DNA of 9,896 nucleotides from JALZHR01 sp036389695. Lineage in GTDB: Bacteria; Acidobacteriota; Blastocatellia; Pyrinomonadales; Pyrinomonadaceae. A program made the position numbers and the translations under genes. The notes beneath the pieces are model-generated. The model did no database searches and was not told the DNA's origin. It saw only the letters and a program-made list of their open reading frames with translations. Position 1 is the stretch's first letter, and each line of letters opens with the position of its first letter. Location: positions 1 to 9,896 of the forward strand of contig DASVWG010000014.1 of assembly GCA_036389695.1 (NCBI GenBank), in the 5' to 3' direction. Of this stretch, positions 1 through 6,486 are shown one piece after another.

Positions 1-40
1 ACGCTCGTCCAGAAAATGATTTGTCCGAAAGTTTCCAGCA

Positions 41-1660
41 TCAAATTTGAGCCGCCTGCATCTCTCCTGAAGAAACGTTCTGCGGTTTGGCTTCATCCGC
101 TTTCGCCTGCGTTTCGAGGCGATAGACGCGGCGAAAGGCGACGGCGTAAGCAATCAGGTAATAAACAAACCAGTTATAGGCGACCGAGACGAAAAAGCTC
201 GAAACCATATAGCCGGCAATGCTCGCCTGCAAGCCGATGGAAAGATAATAAAACCAATCGTGCCTGTTTTCCGCGATTAAGGCGCGCTCAATCGCCGATA
301 ATTTACGAAAAGGACTGACGATAAAAATGACGTAGGCGACCAGACCTAAAATTCCGAGCTCCGACGAAACCTGCGTGTAAGCGTTGTGCGTCTGCAAATT
401 ATAGTCGTTCATAATCGGCGAGTTTCCGATGCCGACGCCCCACGGATTGCGCAGCGTCACCCAGATTGAACGAATCAAAAGCTCGCGCCGCTGGTCGTTT
501 GACCCGACATTGTCCATCTCCGGGTAGAAAATCGAAAGAATCCGCAAGCCGTAATTTCCCGGCGCGAGCAAAATCACCAGCCCGCCGATAACGGTCGAAG
601 CGATAACGACGTTCAGACGCTGTTTGCGCCCTAATTTCCAAGCCAGAACCGCGGCGGAAACAATCAATCCCAGAAATCCGCCGCGCGAAAACGTGACCAT
701 ATTCGCGGCGATAAAAAGCCCCGCCATCGCCAAATATAAAAGCCGAATCAGCCTGCTTTTAGCGCCGAGCGCCAGCCCTACGGCAATCGGCATCATCGTC
801 ACCAGATGCAGCGCCAAATCGTTCGGATTGCCGAACATTCCGCCGATGTCCACCATCACGCGGTCTGATTTAAACTCGCCGCGCAGATACATTCCGAGCG
901 CCATATAGCTCAAAAGCACGCCGACCGCGAGGCTCAGCCACATCATTCCCAACAGGCGCCGGCGCGTGCGCAGGACGTTGACCATAACGATAAACATCAA
1001 GACCGATTTGATAAACGTCTCTTTAAAAACAAACCACGAAGTTCCCGCGTCTTTGCCGAGCGGAATGGTCACGATTGCCAGCAGAATCATCACCACAACG
1101 CATTTTACTTCGGTCGGAAAAGCGGTCATCGAGCCTTCGGTCGAAAGCTGCGTCGGGATAAAAATCAAAAGCGTCACTATTGCCACCGGAAACGCCGTCG
1201 AAGTCAAAAATCCGAGTCCGGGAACGAGCTCATACGGGCGAAACAAAACCAGAATCGAAAAAATATAAAGTCCGGCGTAAGTGACGGCGTGACCGTTGCG
1301 CCCGATCCATCGGTCGCTCGTGATAAGCCGCGAATCTTTTGCCGCGAGCTTTTCTTTTTTGCGGATTTTCTGCTGTTCGGCGTAAGTAAGCGGAGTTTCG
1401 AGCGCGGCAACGATGCTTTCGGTTTTTGCGGCGACGGGCGCGGTTTCGGGCGTTTCCGCGATTTCTGCGGCTTCCGCTTGCGAAACGCGATTTGAATTTT
1501 TCAAGCGTTGCGCGTGACGAATTTCGCGCTCGTCCGATTTTTCGTTTTTTAAAGCGTCGAGCGGTTTGAGCGTGGAAAATTCTTCGCTCCCGCCGCCGTT
1601 TTGACCGGCGCGCGAGGCGAGCGATTCGTAATCACGACTTTTGATTTTGCTGGCTGACAT
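41..1660 (-). CDS. O-antigen ligase/polymerase family membrane protein
   Basis: Probable Wzy/WaaL-type inner-membrane enzyme that joins or polymerises lipid-linked glycans on the periplasmic face; the substrate cannot be told. Numbered from the ATG at 1660 (539 residues), it has a long charged, Ala/Glu/Lys-rich cytosolic N-terminus (about 1-120), then roughly 11-12 hydrophobic segments from about 126 to 512. Family-type marks are GNPNDLA near 277-283, SRGG at 325-328, and the late loop RNPWGVGIGN followed by THNAY (His at 425) and the next membrane helix. The His and Arg fit the conserved polar residues of ligases. The frame stays open to a TTG at 1687, but those extra nine residues are encoded by a repeat arm, so I chose the ATG. 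No clear Shine-Dalgarno is visible because the repeat occupies its place. It lies downstream of the sigma-like gene on the same strand. The 120-residue soluble head is longer than usual. Family call fairly firm; ligase versus polymerase is open. Confidence 0.83.
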   Translation of the reverse strand: MSASKIKSRDYESLASRAGQNGGGSEEFSTLKPLDALKNEKSDEREIRHAQRLKNSNRVSQAEAAEIAETPETAPVAAKTESIVAALETPLTYAEQQKIRKKEKLAAKDSRLITSDRWIGRNGHAVTYAGLYIFSILVLFRPYELVPGLGFLTSTAFPVAIVTLLIFIPTQLSTEGSMTAFPTEVKCVVVMILLAIVTIPLGKDAGTSWFVFKETFIKSVLMFIVMVNVLRTRRRLLGMMWLSLAVGVLLSYMALGMYLRGEFKSDRVMVDIGGMFGNPNDLALHLVTMMPIAVGLALGAKSRLIRLLYLAMAGLFIAANMVTFSRGGFLGLIVSAAVLAWKLGRKQRLNVVIASTVIGGLVILLAPGNYGLRILSIFYPEMDNVGSNDQRRELLIRSIWVTLRNPWGVGIGNSPIMNDYNLQTHNAYTQVSSELGILGLVAYVIFIVSPFRKLSAIERALIAENRHDWFYYLSIGLQASIAGYMVSSFFVSVAYNWFVYYLIAYAVAFRRVYRLETQAKADEAKPQNVSSGEMQAAQI

Positions 1661-1666
1661 GTTAGA

Positions 1667-1812
1667 AATGCAAAACGCAAAATGCAAAGTGCAAAATGCA
1701 GGGAGACGGAAGCCAGAAGTCAGAAGACAGTAGAAATTTATCTTCTATCTTCTGAATTCTGAATTCTGTCTTCTTCTATTCATTTTGCACTTTGCATTTT
1801 GCGTTTTGCATT
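1667..1812. repeat. Heptad-unit element with 32-bp perfect inverted arms
   Basis: Arms at 1667-1698 and 1781-1812 are exact reverse complements. Each arm is a tandem array of 7-mers: on the plus strand TGCAAAA, CGCAAAA, TGCAAAG, TGCAAAA from 1669 to 1696. The 82-nt interior keeps a 7-nt rhythm (ACGGAAG, CCAGAAG, TCAGAAG, then TCTTCTA, TCTTCTG, AATTCTG, AATTCTG, TCTTCTT). It folds further: TAGAA 1731-1735 pairs with TTCTA 1743-1747, and TCAGAAGA 1720-1727 with TCTTCTGA 1748-1755. It contains no plausible gene and fills the spacer between the sigma-like stop codon (1816) and the ligase start (1660). No target duplication is visible at its ends. It resembles in style the heptanucleotide repeats described from cyanobacteria; that comparison is from memory. 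Confidence 0.9.
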
Positions 1813-1815
1813 AAA

Positions 1816-2970
1816 TTAAACGGTGATTTTTTCTTCGACCGTGATGAGATGGCGCACTTTGTGGCGTAAGGCTTGTTCGAACTGGCGGGCTTCGCTGACG
1901 CCGGAGAAGGAAAGCTGCTGGAGGTTGTTTTCGATGCGGCGGCGATAATCGGAAACCAGAGAATCGGAAACGCCGAGCATCGCCGCGACTTCCAATTGCG
2001 TTCCGCTATCACTGCTTAAGTAGCAATACCACAGAACGCTTATCATACGGTTATACTGCTTGGCTTTGCCGCGCACCGATTTGTTCAGGTTTTTCAGAAA
2101 ATTTTCGACGTAGCCGGCGGCGATGTTTTCGCCTTCCTGCCGGAGCAGATTCTGTTCGGGGTTTTCGCGCGTGTCCGCCGGGTCGAGCTCGAATTTGTTG
2201 TCGTCGTCCGAATCGTCGCCGCCGCCAATCGGGACCAGATAAATGTCCATCACCGGCAGGCGCGACATGACTAATGAACGCAGGCTGCGCACGTCAATCG
2301 GCGAATCGACCGCTTTTAAAACCCGGATAATCAGCTTTTCCAAATCCGTGTTGCTGATGACGATTTGCGCGTCGCCCGTGCAGCCGACCATCCGCGTGTC
2401 GCGCTTGTGAAAGGCGACCGTCTGCACGCGCTGCTCGGCTTCCTGGTGATTGCGGCGCGATTTTTTGTCCGCCCATTCCGCCAGACCGTATGTGCGGTCA
2501 GCGAGGCGGCGGTGAATGTCGGCGTTGTTGATATTGTCAAAACGCTTGAAAGTGCTGCTCGTCTGAATCAGCGTCGAGATGCGGCGCGCCAGCCGATAAG
2601 ATTCGGGATAACGCTTGCGAAGCTCCGCCGTCAGTAAATTCGTCAGCTCAATCTGGCTGATTTCCGCTTCGATTTCCTGATTCGACATTTCCGAATCGAG
2701 ATAATGCTGAAAGCGTTCCTTGCTTAACAGAGCGACAAAAAGCTCCTGCGTTAAATCCGTGTAAGCATTGTATTTGCCTTCTTCGACCAGCAGCCCCGCG
2801 CTTTTTGAAGCGCGCACCAGAGGATGCGAGCAGACAACGCGGTGCAGTTCCGACCAGAGTTGATTAACGTCCGATGTTTTGAGGCTTTCAACCCATTTTC
2901 CGATTTTTAGTTGACGCGTCGACGATGACGCGGCACGCGGCACGCGCTCCGTTTGTTTGATTGCGCTCAT
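1816..2970 (-). CDS. Sigma-factor-like helix-turn-helix regulator, uncharacterised
   Basis: Likely DNA-binding transcription regulator of 384 residues, distantly like sigma-70 proteins. Residues 36-92 hold a region 2-like stretch with TDLTQELFVALL (71-82), comparable to the D-x-x-Q-E-x-F core of ECF sigma region 2. A middle part contains YGLAEW (161-166) and a winged-helix-like segment (about 208-245, with DVRSLRSLVMSRL), followed by an acidic Asp-rich linker (249-275). The C-terminus (285-353) looks like sigma region 4, with a helix-turn-helix in QLEVAAMLGVSDSLVSDYRR (325-344). The spacing between the two sigma-like parts, about 190 residues, is far longer than in ECF sigmas, so a true sigma role is inference. 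The start at 2970 has AAAAAGG ending 6 nt upstream, the best ribosome site in the window. Divergent from the zinc finger gene at 3488, a layout suggesting a regulator/antagonist pair. It could also be a plain HTH regulator. Confidence 0.7.
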   Translation of the reverse strand: MSAIKQTERVPRAASSSTRQLKIGKWVESLKTSDVNQLWSELHRVVCSHPLVRASKSAGLLVEEGKYNAYTDLTQELFVALLSKERFQHYLDSEMSNQEIEAEISQIELTNLLTAELRKRYPESYRLARRISTLIQTSSTFKRFDNINNADIHRRLADRTYGLAEWADKKSRRNHQEAEQRVQTVAFHKRDTRMVGCTGDAQIVISNTDLEKLIIRVLKAVDSPIDVRSLRSLVMSRLPVMDIYLVPIGGGDDSDDDNKFELDPADTRENPEQNLLRQEGENIAAGYVENFLKNLNKSVRGKAKQYNRMISVLWYCYLSSDSGTQLEVAAMLGVSDSLVSDYRRRIENNLQQLSFSGVSEARQFEQALRHKVRHLITVEEKITV

Positions 2971-3019
2971 ATTTACCTTTTTGATTTTATTTAGAACAAA
3001 ATTCCGCCAATTTCGCGGC

Positions 3020-3033
3020 GTTTTCCGGAAAAC
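3020..3033. promoter_or_regulatory. 14-bp perfect palindrome upstream of sigma-like gene
   Basis: GTTTTCCGGAAAAC reads the same on both strands and lies 50 nt upstream of the start codon at 2970, a usual place for a repressor site. Candidate operator only; a related but broken arrangement (GGCGTTTTT then CCGGAAA) occurs at about 3436-3457, ahead of the divergent gene. Confidence 0.35.
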
Positions 3034-3270
3034 CGTTTTGCGTTTTTTGATGTGGAAATCTCTTCCCGAATGAGATTTTGCTCCACTTGCGGCAAAACGT
3101 CTCTCAGTTCACGCGGTTTCAGACATGTAGAAAATTTTTTAAATTAACCGCACGAGCTTTGCAGCTAATTTGGAAGGTGAGTTCAGGCAAACTTTTTTTC
3201 GTCCGCACTGACTACATTTAAGATGTTAGCAATTATTTCCGATTTGAGCAACAGTTTTTTGTGATTTTTT

Positions 3271-3320
3271 GTTTTGTTTAACAAAACCGTCAAGCTTATT
3301 GTTTGTAACGGTTTATAAAC
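3271..3320. promoter_or_regulatory. Cluster of three overlapping inverted repeats
   Basis: Three symmetric elements stand within 50 nt. GTTTTGTT and AACAAAAC flank a single T (3271-3287). AAACCGT (3284-3290) is answered by ACGGTTT (3308-3314). GTTTATAAAC is a perfect 10-bp palindrome (3311-3320). The cluster lies 300 nt from the sigma-like start and 168 nt from the zinc finger start. Such density suggests a protein binding region, possibly shared by both genes, but AT-rich DNA produces short palindromes by chance. Confidence 0.35.
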
Positions 3321-3487
3321 AGATTTCGGCTTAAGTCAAAAAAATCACGGAAAAAAAGTTTGGATTAAGCGTATAAGTTATGGAAGCAGACAAGCATTGT
3401 AGATTTATTTTTTTTGTAACGTCTATGTTCTCCCGGCGTTTTTCGCGTTGCCGGAAATCGGAAAAAATTTGAGTAAAAATATCTTTT

Positions 3488-3811
3488 ATGTTTTCATTAA
3501 TAAGAATGGCTAACTTTCGGAAAAGTCCAGAATGTCCTTCATCACAGGAACTGCTCGCGTATCAAAACGGCGAGCTCGCGCCGCGCGACCAAATAGACGT
3601 TCAGAGGCATATTATCGACTGCGAATTTTGCGAAGCCGAAATCGAGCTTTACAGCGATTATCCGGTGACGGCAGACGAATGCAACACGGCAGCCAGCGAG
3701 ATTCCGCGCGCGCTCTACGAATTGGCGGAGGCGCTGCTAAAAAAAAAATACGAAGACAACTTATTGCTTAATAAACTGCTGAGCGAAGACGAGACGCTCA
3801 CGCCGAAATAA
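3488..3811 (+). CDS. Small zinc finger protein, anti-sigma-like (ZAS motif)
   Basis: Probable soluble zinc-binding regulator of 107 residues (101 if translation begins at the ATG at 3506). Cys16 precedes the helix SSQELLAYQNGEL, and His41-x3-Cys45-x2-Cys48 forms the H-x3-C-x2-C signature of zinc-binding anti-sigma factors (zf-HC2 type). That the four residues bind one zinc ion is known for the family and inferred here. After the finger comes an acidic, helical tail ending in LLKKKYEDNLLLNKLL. No membrane segment exists, so it would act in the cytoplasm, unlike many membrane-anchored anti-sigmas. Neither start has a good Shine-Dalgarno; MANFRKS at 3506 looks the more natural N-terminus. It is divergent from the sigma-like gene and convergent with the acyl-CoA synthetase gene. 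A run of ten A residues (3739-3748) lies inside the gene. Zinc finger call strong; target unknown. Confidence 0.78.
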   Translation: MFSLIRMANFRKSPECPSSQELLAYQNGELAPRDQIDVQRHIIDCEFCEAEIELYSDYPVTADECNTAASEIPRALYELAEALLKKKYEDNLLLNKLLSEDETLTPK

Positions 3812-3872
3812 TTTTAAATATTTATTTCGGCTTCCGCTTCCCTTCACTCCAAACAAACATCTCAAAAAATTT

Positions 3873-3966
3873 AAGCGTCCCGTGACATTTTCAATTTTGC
3901 ATTTTTCATTATTTGGCAGTATTTACCTGCGCATAAATGCAAAATGCGGAATGTAGCGGGACGCTT
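3873..3966. terminator. Long hairpin, likely bidirectional terminator
   Basis: AAGCGTCCCG (3873-3882) pairs with CGGGACGCTT (3957-3966). In the same register, ACATT (3885-3889) pairs with AATGT (3950-3954), and ATTTTGCATTT (3894-3904) with AAATGCAAAAT (3935-3945), leaving a 30-nt loop. That is 26 matched positions of 32 without gaps. On the plus strand the stem is followed by TTGATTTTT; on the minus strand by AAATTTTTT. It sits 61 nt after the zinc finger stop and 36 nt after the acyl-CoA synthetase stop, so it can end both convergent transcripts. The inner arms share the TTTTGCATTTT wording of the 1667-1812 element. Confidence 0.7.
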
Positions 3967-4002
3967 TTGATTTTTCCGGCTTTCTTCTTAATTTTACGCT
4001 TT

Positions 4003-5835
4003 CTAACTGCCGCAGATTTCGTCGATGGCGTCTTCGTATTTTTCGTCAATCACGCTGCGCTTGATTTTCAAGGTCGGCGTCATCTCGCCTTTATCAATCG
4101 AAAATTCGCGCGGCAGCAAATAGACGCGCTTGACGCGCTCGTATTCGTTCATCTCGCGCGTAAACTCGACGGCGTCTTTCTGCACGCGCTTGATGACGTG
4201 CGGATTTTCGCAAAGCTCTTCCTTCGTCCCGCGCGCCGCGATTCCTTCGGCTTCCAGAGTTTGTTTCAGGCTGTCCCAATCGGGCACAATCAGCGCGCCG
4301 ACCTGTTTTCTGCCCGAGCCGACCGCGACCGCCTGCGAGACGAGCGGCGATTGTTTCAGGAGGCTTTCGACCTGCAGCGGCGCGACGTATTTTCCGTTCG
4401 ATAATTTGAACAAATCTTTCAGGCGGTCGGTGACATAAAAATGCCCATCGTTATCTCGATAACCGACGTCGCCGGTGTGATACCAGCCTTCGTCGTCCAG
4501 CGCGCGCGCCGTTTCTTCCGGGTTGTTGTAATAGCCCTGCATCACGTTGCGCCCGCGAATCAAAATTTCGCCGTCGGCTTCGGCAATCCTGATTTCGACG
4601 TCTTCAAACGGCGTGCCGATGGAAGCGGTTTTATGATTGTCCGGACGATTTGCCGAAACGACGCAGGCTTCGGTCATACCGTAGCCCTGCAAAATCGGGA
4701 TGCCCGCCGTCCAGAACGCATACGAAAGCTTTTTCGACAAAGGCGCGCCGCCGGAAACGAAAAAGCGTATCGCGCCGCCGACGCCTTCGCGCCATTTCGA
4801 GAAAACCAGACGGCTCGCGATGGCGTGTTTTGCCGCTAGTCCTGCGGGAACGTGTTTGTCTTCTTCCTTCGCCGTCCAGTAATCCTGCCCGACCTGCAAA
4901 GCCCATTTAAACAATTTGGTTTTCCAGCCGCCCGCCGACATTCCTTTTTTGACAATCTTGTGATAAACCTGCTCGAAAAGGCGCGGCACGGCGGTCATCA
5001 CGGTCGGGCGCACTTCGCCGAGCATTCCGGCAAGCTGGTCAAACGAAGCGCAGTAATGAATCGCCACGCCGTTTGAGCAAAGCACGTAAAAAACGCAGCG
5101 CTCGAAAATATGCGACAGAGGCAAAACGGCGAGCGAGCGGTCGGTATTCAAAATCGGCAAGCCTTTCGAGATGGTGACGATGTTTGAAGTAAAGCTTTCG
5201 TGCGTCAGCATCACGCCTTTCGGCTCGCCGGTCGTGCCCGAAGTGTAGATAATCGTCGCCAAATCCTTCGCGTCCAATTCATCTAAAAGACGGTCGAAAG
5301 TTTTTTCGTCGATTTTATGAAGCTCTTCGCCGCGTTTTTCGAGCGCCGAGAAAGTGAGATATTTTTCTTCATTCGAAGGCACGGCTTCGTCGTCAAAGAA
5401 AACGATTTTTTCCAGATGCTCGACGCCTTCGAGCGCCGCCTGCGCGTGTTTGAAAATCTTTTTGCCGGAGACGAAAAGGACGCGCGCGCCGGAATTTTCC
5501 AGAATGTAGCGGATTTGCTCGACCGCCTGCGTCGTGTAAATCGGCACGTTGACGGCTTTCAGGCTCAGGATAGCCAAATCGGTCAAAGACCATTCCGGTC
5601 GGTTTTCCGAGATAATCGCCACGCGGTCGCCCGCACGGATTCCCAAATCGCGAAGCCCGAGCGTCAGATGCCGGATTTTTTCGATGACCTGCTCGCCGGA
5701 AAACCTCTGCCACGCGTTCTCAATCTTGTGGCTCAGCGCGTCGGGCTTGTTGTTGCGGCGCAGAGATTCCAGGATGTAATGCGGAATCGTCTGCGGAAGA
5801 TTTTCAAAACCGATTAAATTTGGAGCTACACTCAT
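4003..5835 (-). CDS. Long-chain acyl-CoA synthetase (AMP-forming)
   Basis: ANL-family enzyme of 610 residues that activates a fatty acid with ATP to an acyl-adenylate and transfers it to coenzyme A, feeding lipid synthesis or beta-oxidation at the inner face of the membrane. All core motifs are present: phosphate-binding YTSGTTGEPKG (197-207), QGYGMTEA (383-390), WYHTGD (451-456), the hinge DRLKDLFKLSNGKYV (470-484), and TPTLKIKR near the C-terminus with Lys590 in the place of the adenylation lysine. Length and the TPTLKIKR ending match the FadD15/eukaryotic ACSL-like branch better than E. coli FadD. No signal peptide or membrane helix is visible. The start overlaps the stop of the thioesterase gene as ATGA and there is no Shine-Dalgarno, pointing to translational coupling. 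Chain length preference cannot be read from the sequence. Confidence 0.93.
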   Translation of the reverse strand: MSVAPNLIGFENLPQTIPHYILESLRRNNKPDALSHKIENAWQRFSGEQVIEKIRHLTLGLRDLGIRAGDRVAIISENRPEWSLTDLAILSLKAVNVPIYTTQAVEQIRYILENSGARVLFVSGKKIFKHAQAALEGVEHLEKIVFFDDEAVPSNEEKYLTFSALEKRGEELHKIDEKTFDRLLDELDAKDLATIIYTSGTTGEPKGVMLTHESFTSNIVTISKGLPILNTDRSLAVLPLSHIFERCVFYVLCSNGVAIHYCASFDQLAGMLGEVRPTVMTAVPRLFEQVYHKIVKKGMSAGGWKTKLFKWALQVGQDYWTAKEEDKHVPAGLAAKHAIASRLVFSKWREGVGGAIRFFVSGGAPLSKKLSYAFWTAGIPILQGYGMTEACVVSANRPDNHKTASIGTPFEDVEIRIAEADGEILIRGRNVMQGYYNNPEETARALDDEGWYHTGDVGYRDNDGHFYVTDRLKDLFKLSNGKYVAPLQVESLLKQSPLVSQAVAVGSGRKQVGALIVPDWDSLKQTLEAEGIAARGTKEELCENPHVIKRVQKDAVEFTREMNEYERVKRVYLLPREFSIDKGEMTPTLKIKRSVIDEKYEDAIDEICGS

Positions 5836-6260
5836 TTTTTATCAATCAGATTAGCGCCGCCCTTGCGGAGCGCAATCGTGCAGCGCGAAACGCAAACCAG
5901 ACGCTGCCGTTCATCCTTAATTTCAATCTGCCAGACACTTATCGTCTTTCCATGATACACCGAAGTCGCTTCGACCGTCACTTTTCCTTTGGCGACGGCG
6001 CGCAGGTGATTGGCGTTTATCTCGATGCCGACGGGCGCGACGCGCGATAAATCGCTGCGCATCACCGCGCCGATTGACGCGGCGGTTTCCGCCAGCACCA
6101 GAGATACGCCGCCGTTCATAATGCCGATGTATTGATGAACGTGCGGCGCGACCTGCATCGACAGCACGACCCGTTCCGTCTCGACCGATTCGATTTCGAC
6201 GCCGAGAAAGCGCAGAAGCTCGCTGTCGAGCGTTTTTTCCAGAAGTTCGCGTTTATCCAT
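5832..6260 (-). CDS. Hotdog-fold acyl-CoA thioesterase (PaaI/YdiI-like)
   Basis: Cytoplasmic hotdog-fold hydrolase of 142 residues, the usual size for single-domain members, predicted to cleave an acyl- or aroyl-CoA to the free acid and CoA. The active-site helix region is HQYIGIMNGGVSLVLAETAAS (42-62 includes it). Aligned from memory with E. coli YdiI (Gln48, His54, Glu63), the spacing gives Gln43, Asn49 and Glu58, so the catalytic Glu is kept but the His of the HGG motif is Asn. Later strands (PVGIEINANHLRAV; SVYHGKTISVWQIEI) fit the fold. The first gene of a two-gene unit, its TGA overlaps the acyl-CoA synthetase ATG. Start at 6258-6260 lacks a clear Shine-Dalgarno. The substrate is unknown; an aromatic or fatty acyl-CoA is equally possible. 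Housekeeping proofreading of the partner's product is an inference from the operon. Confidence 0.87.
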   Translation of the reverse strand: MDKRELLEKTLDSELLRFLGVEIESVETERVVLSMQVAPHVHQYIGIMNGGVSLVLAETAASIGAVMRSDLSRVAPVGIEINANHLRAVAKGKVTVEATSVYHGKTISVWQIEIKDERQRLVCVSRCTIALRKGGANLIDKK

Positions 6261-6333
6261 AAGTTTGCTGATGCGAGAAAATCATATCTTCGCCGACGCT
6301 CAATGTAAAATAGGCTCGTGCCGTCAATAATTT

Positions 6334-6361
6334 TGTAGGGGCACGCGGGCGTGCCCCTACA
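6334..6361. repeat. 28-nt GC-rich palindrome, dispersed-repeat type
   Basis: Thirteen bases beginning TGTAGGGGCACGC (6334-6346) are exactly mirrored at 6349-6361, with only GG at the centre. It lies between divergent start codons (6260 and 6487), so it cannot be a terminator for either flanking gene. GTAGGGGCACG hairpins of this kind are, to my recollection, scattered in spacers of several bacterial phyla as miniature repeats. It has no coding capacity and no obvious flanking duplication. A protein-binding role remains possible. Confidence 0.75.
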
Positions 6362-6437
6362 TTTCCTTCAACGCGCCTTCCTTTTTATTACAGGCTCTAA
6401 ATGTAATCCGCCGAACTGAAAAATAAAAATTTATCAG

Positions 6438-6448
6438 CCATAATATGG
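6438..6448. promoter_or_regulatory. Palindrome CCATAATATGG ahead of cheB
   Basis: CCATA and TATGG mirror each other around one A, 39 nt upstream of the cheB start. It includes TAATAT, which could serve as a -10 box, though I see no good -35 partner. The AT-rich leader up to 6486 lacks a Shine-Dalgarno near the start; the only AGAGG (6456-6460) is too far away. Tentative promoter or operator. Confidence 0.25.
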
Positions 6449-6486
6449 TAATGTAAGAGGAAACTGTTTGTTAAATATTTTATAAA

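Larger units (their letters stand above)
2971..3487. promoter_or_regulatory. 517-nt AT-rich divergent control region
   Basis: No gene is evident in this gap between the divergent sigma-like (minus) and zinc finger (plus) starts, so it should hold both promoters. I find no convincing TTGACA/TATAAT pair on either strand. It does hold palindromes: GTTTTCCGGAAAAC at 3020-3033, and a cluster at 3271-3320 annotated separately. The 9-mer TTTGTAACG occurs at 3302-3310 and again at 3413-3421. The length and the lack of standard promoter boxes leave room for an alternative-sigma promoter, a long leader or a small RNA, none of which I can show. Confidence 0.6.

Noticed and set aside
1661..1687. Nine-residue N-terminal extension of the ligase from a TTG
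   Set aside because: These codons are simply the repeat arm read through; the ATG at 1660 gives a more sensible N-terminus.
1667..1812. CRISPR-like or insertion-sequence reading of the repeat
   Set aside because: There are no evenly spaced unique spacers, no transposase and no visible target duplication; the units are 7 nt long.
3361..3425. Possible promoter boxes TATAAG (3372-3377) and CGTCTA (3420-3425)
   Set aside because: Neither has a matching -35 element at a proper distance, so a promoter cannot be supported.
3937..4404. 155-codon open frame on the plus strand starting in repeat DNA
   Set aside because: Its first residues come from the terminator/repeat hairpin and the rest is antisense to the synthetase C-terminus.
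5317..5817. 166-codon open frame on the plus strand
   Set aside because: Antisense to the acyl-CoA synthetase; Phe/Arg-rich shadow translation without any domain.
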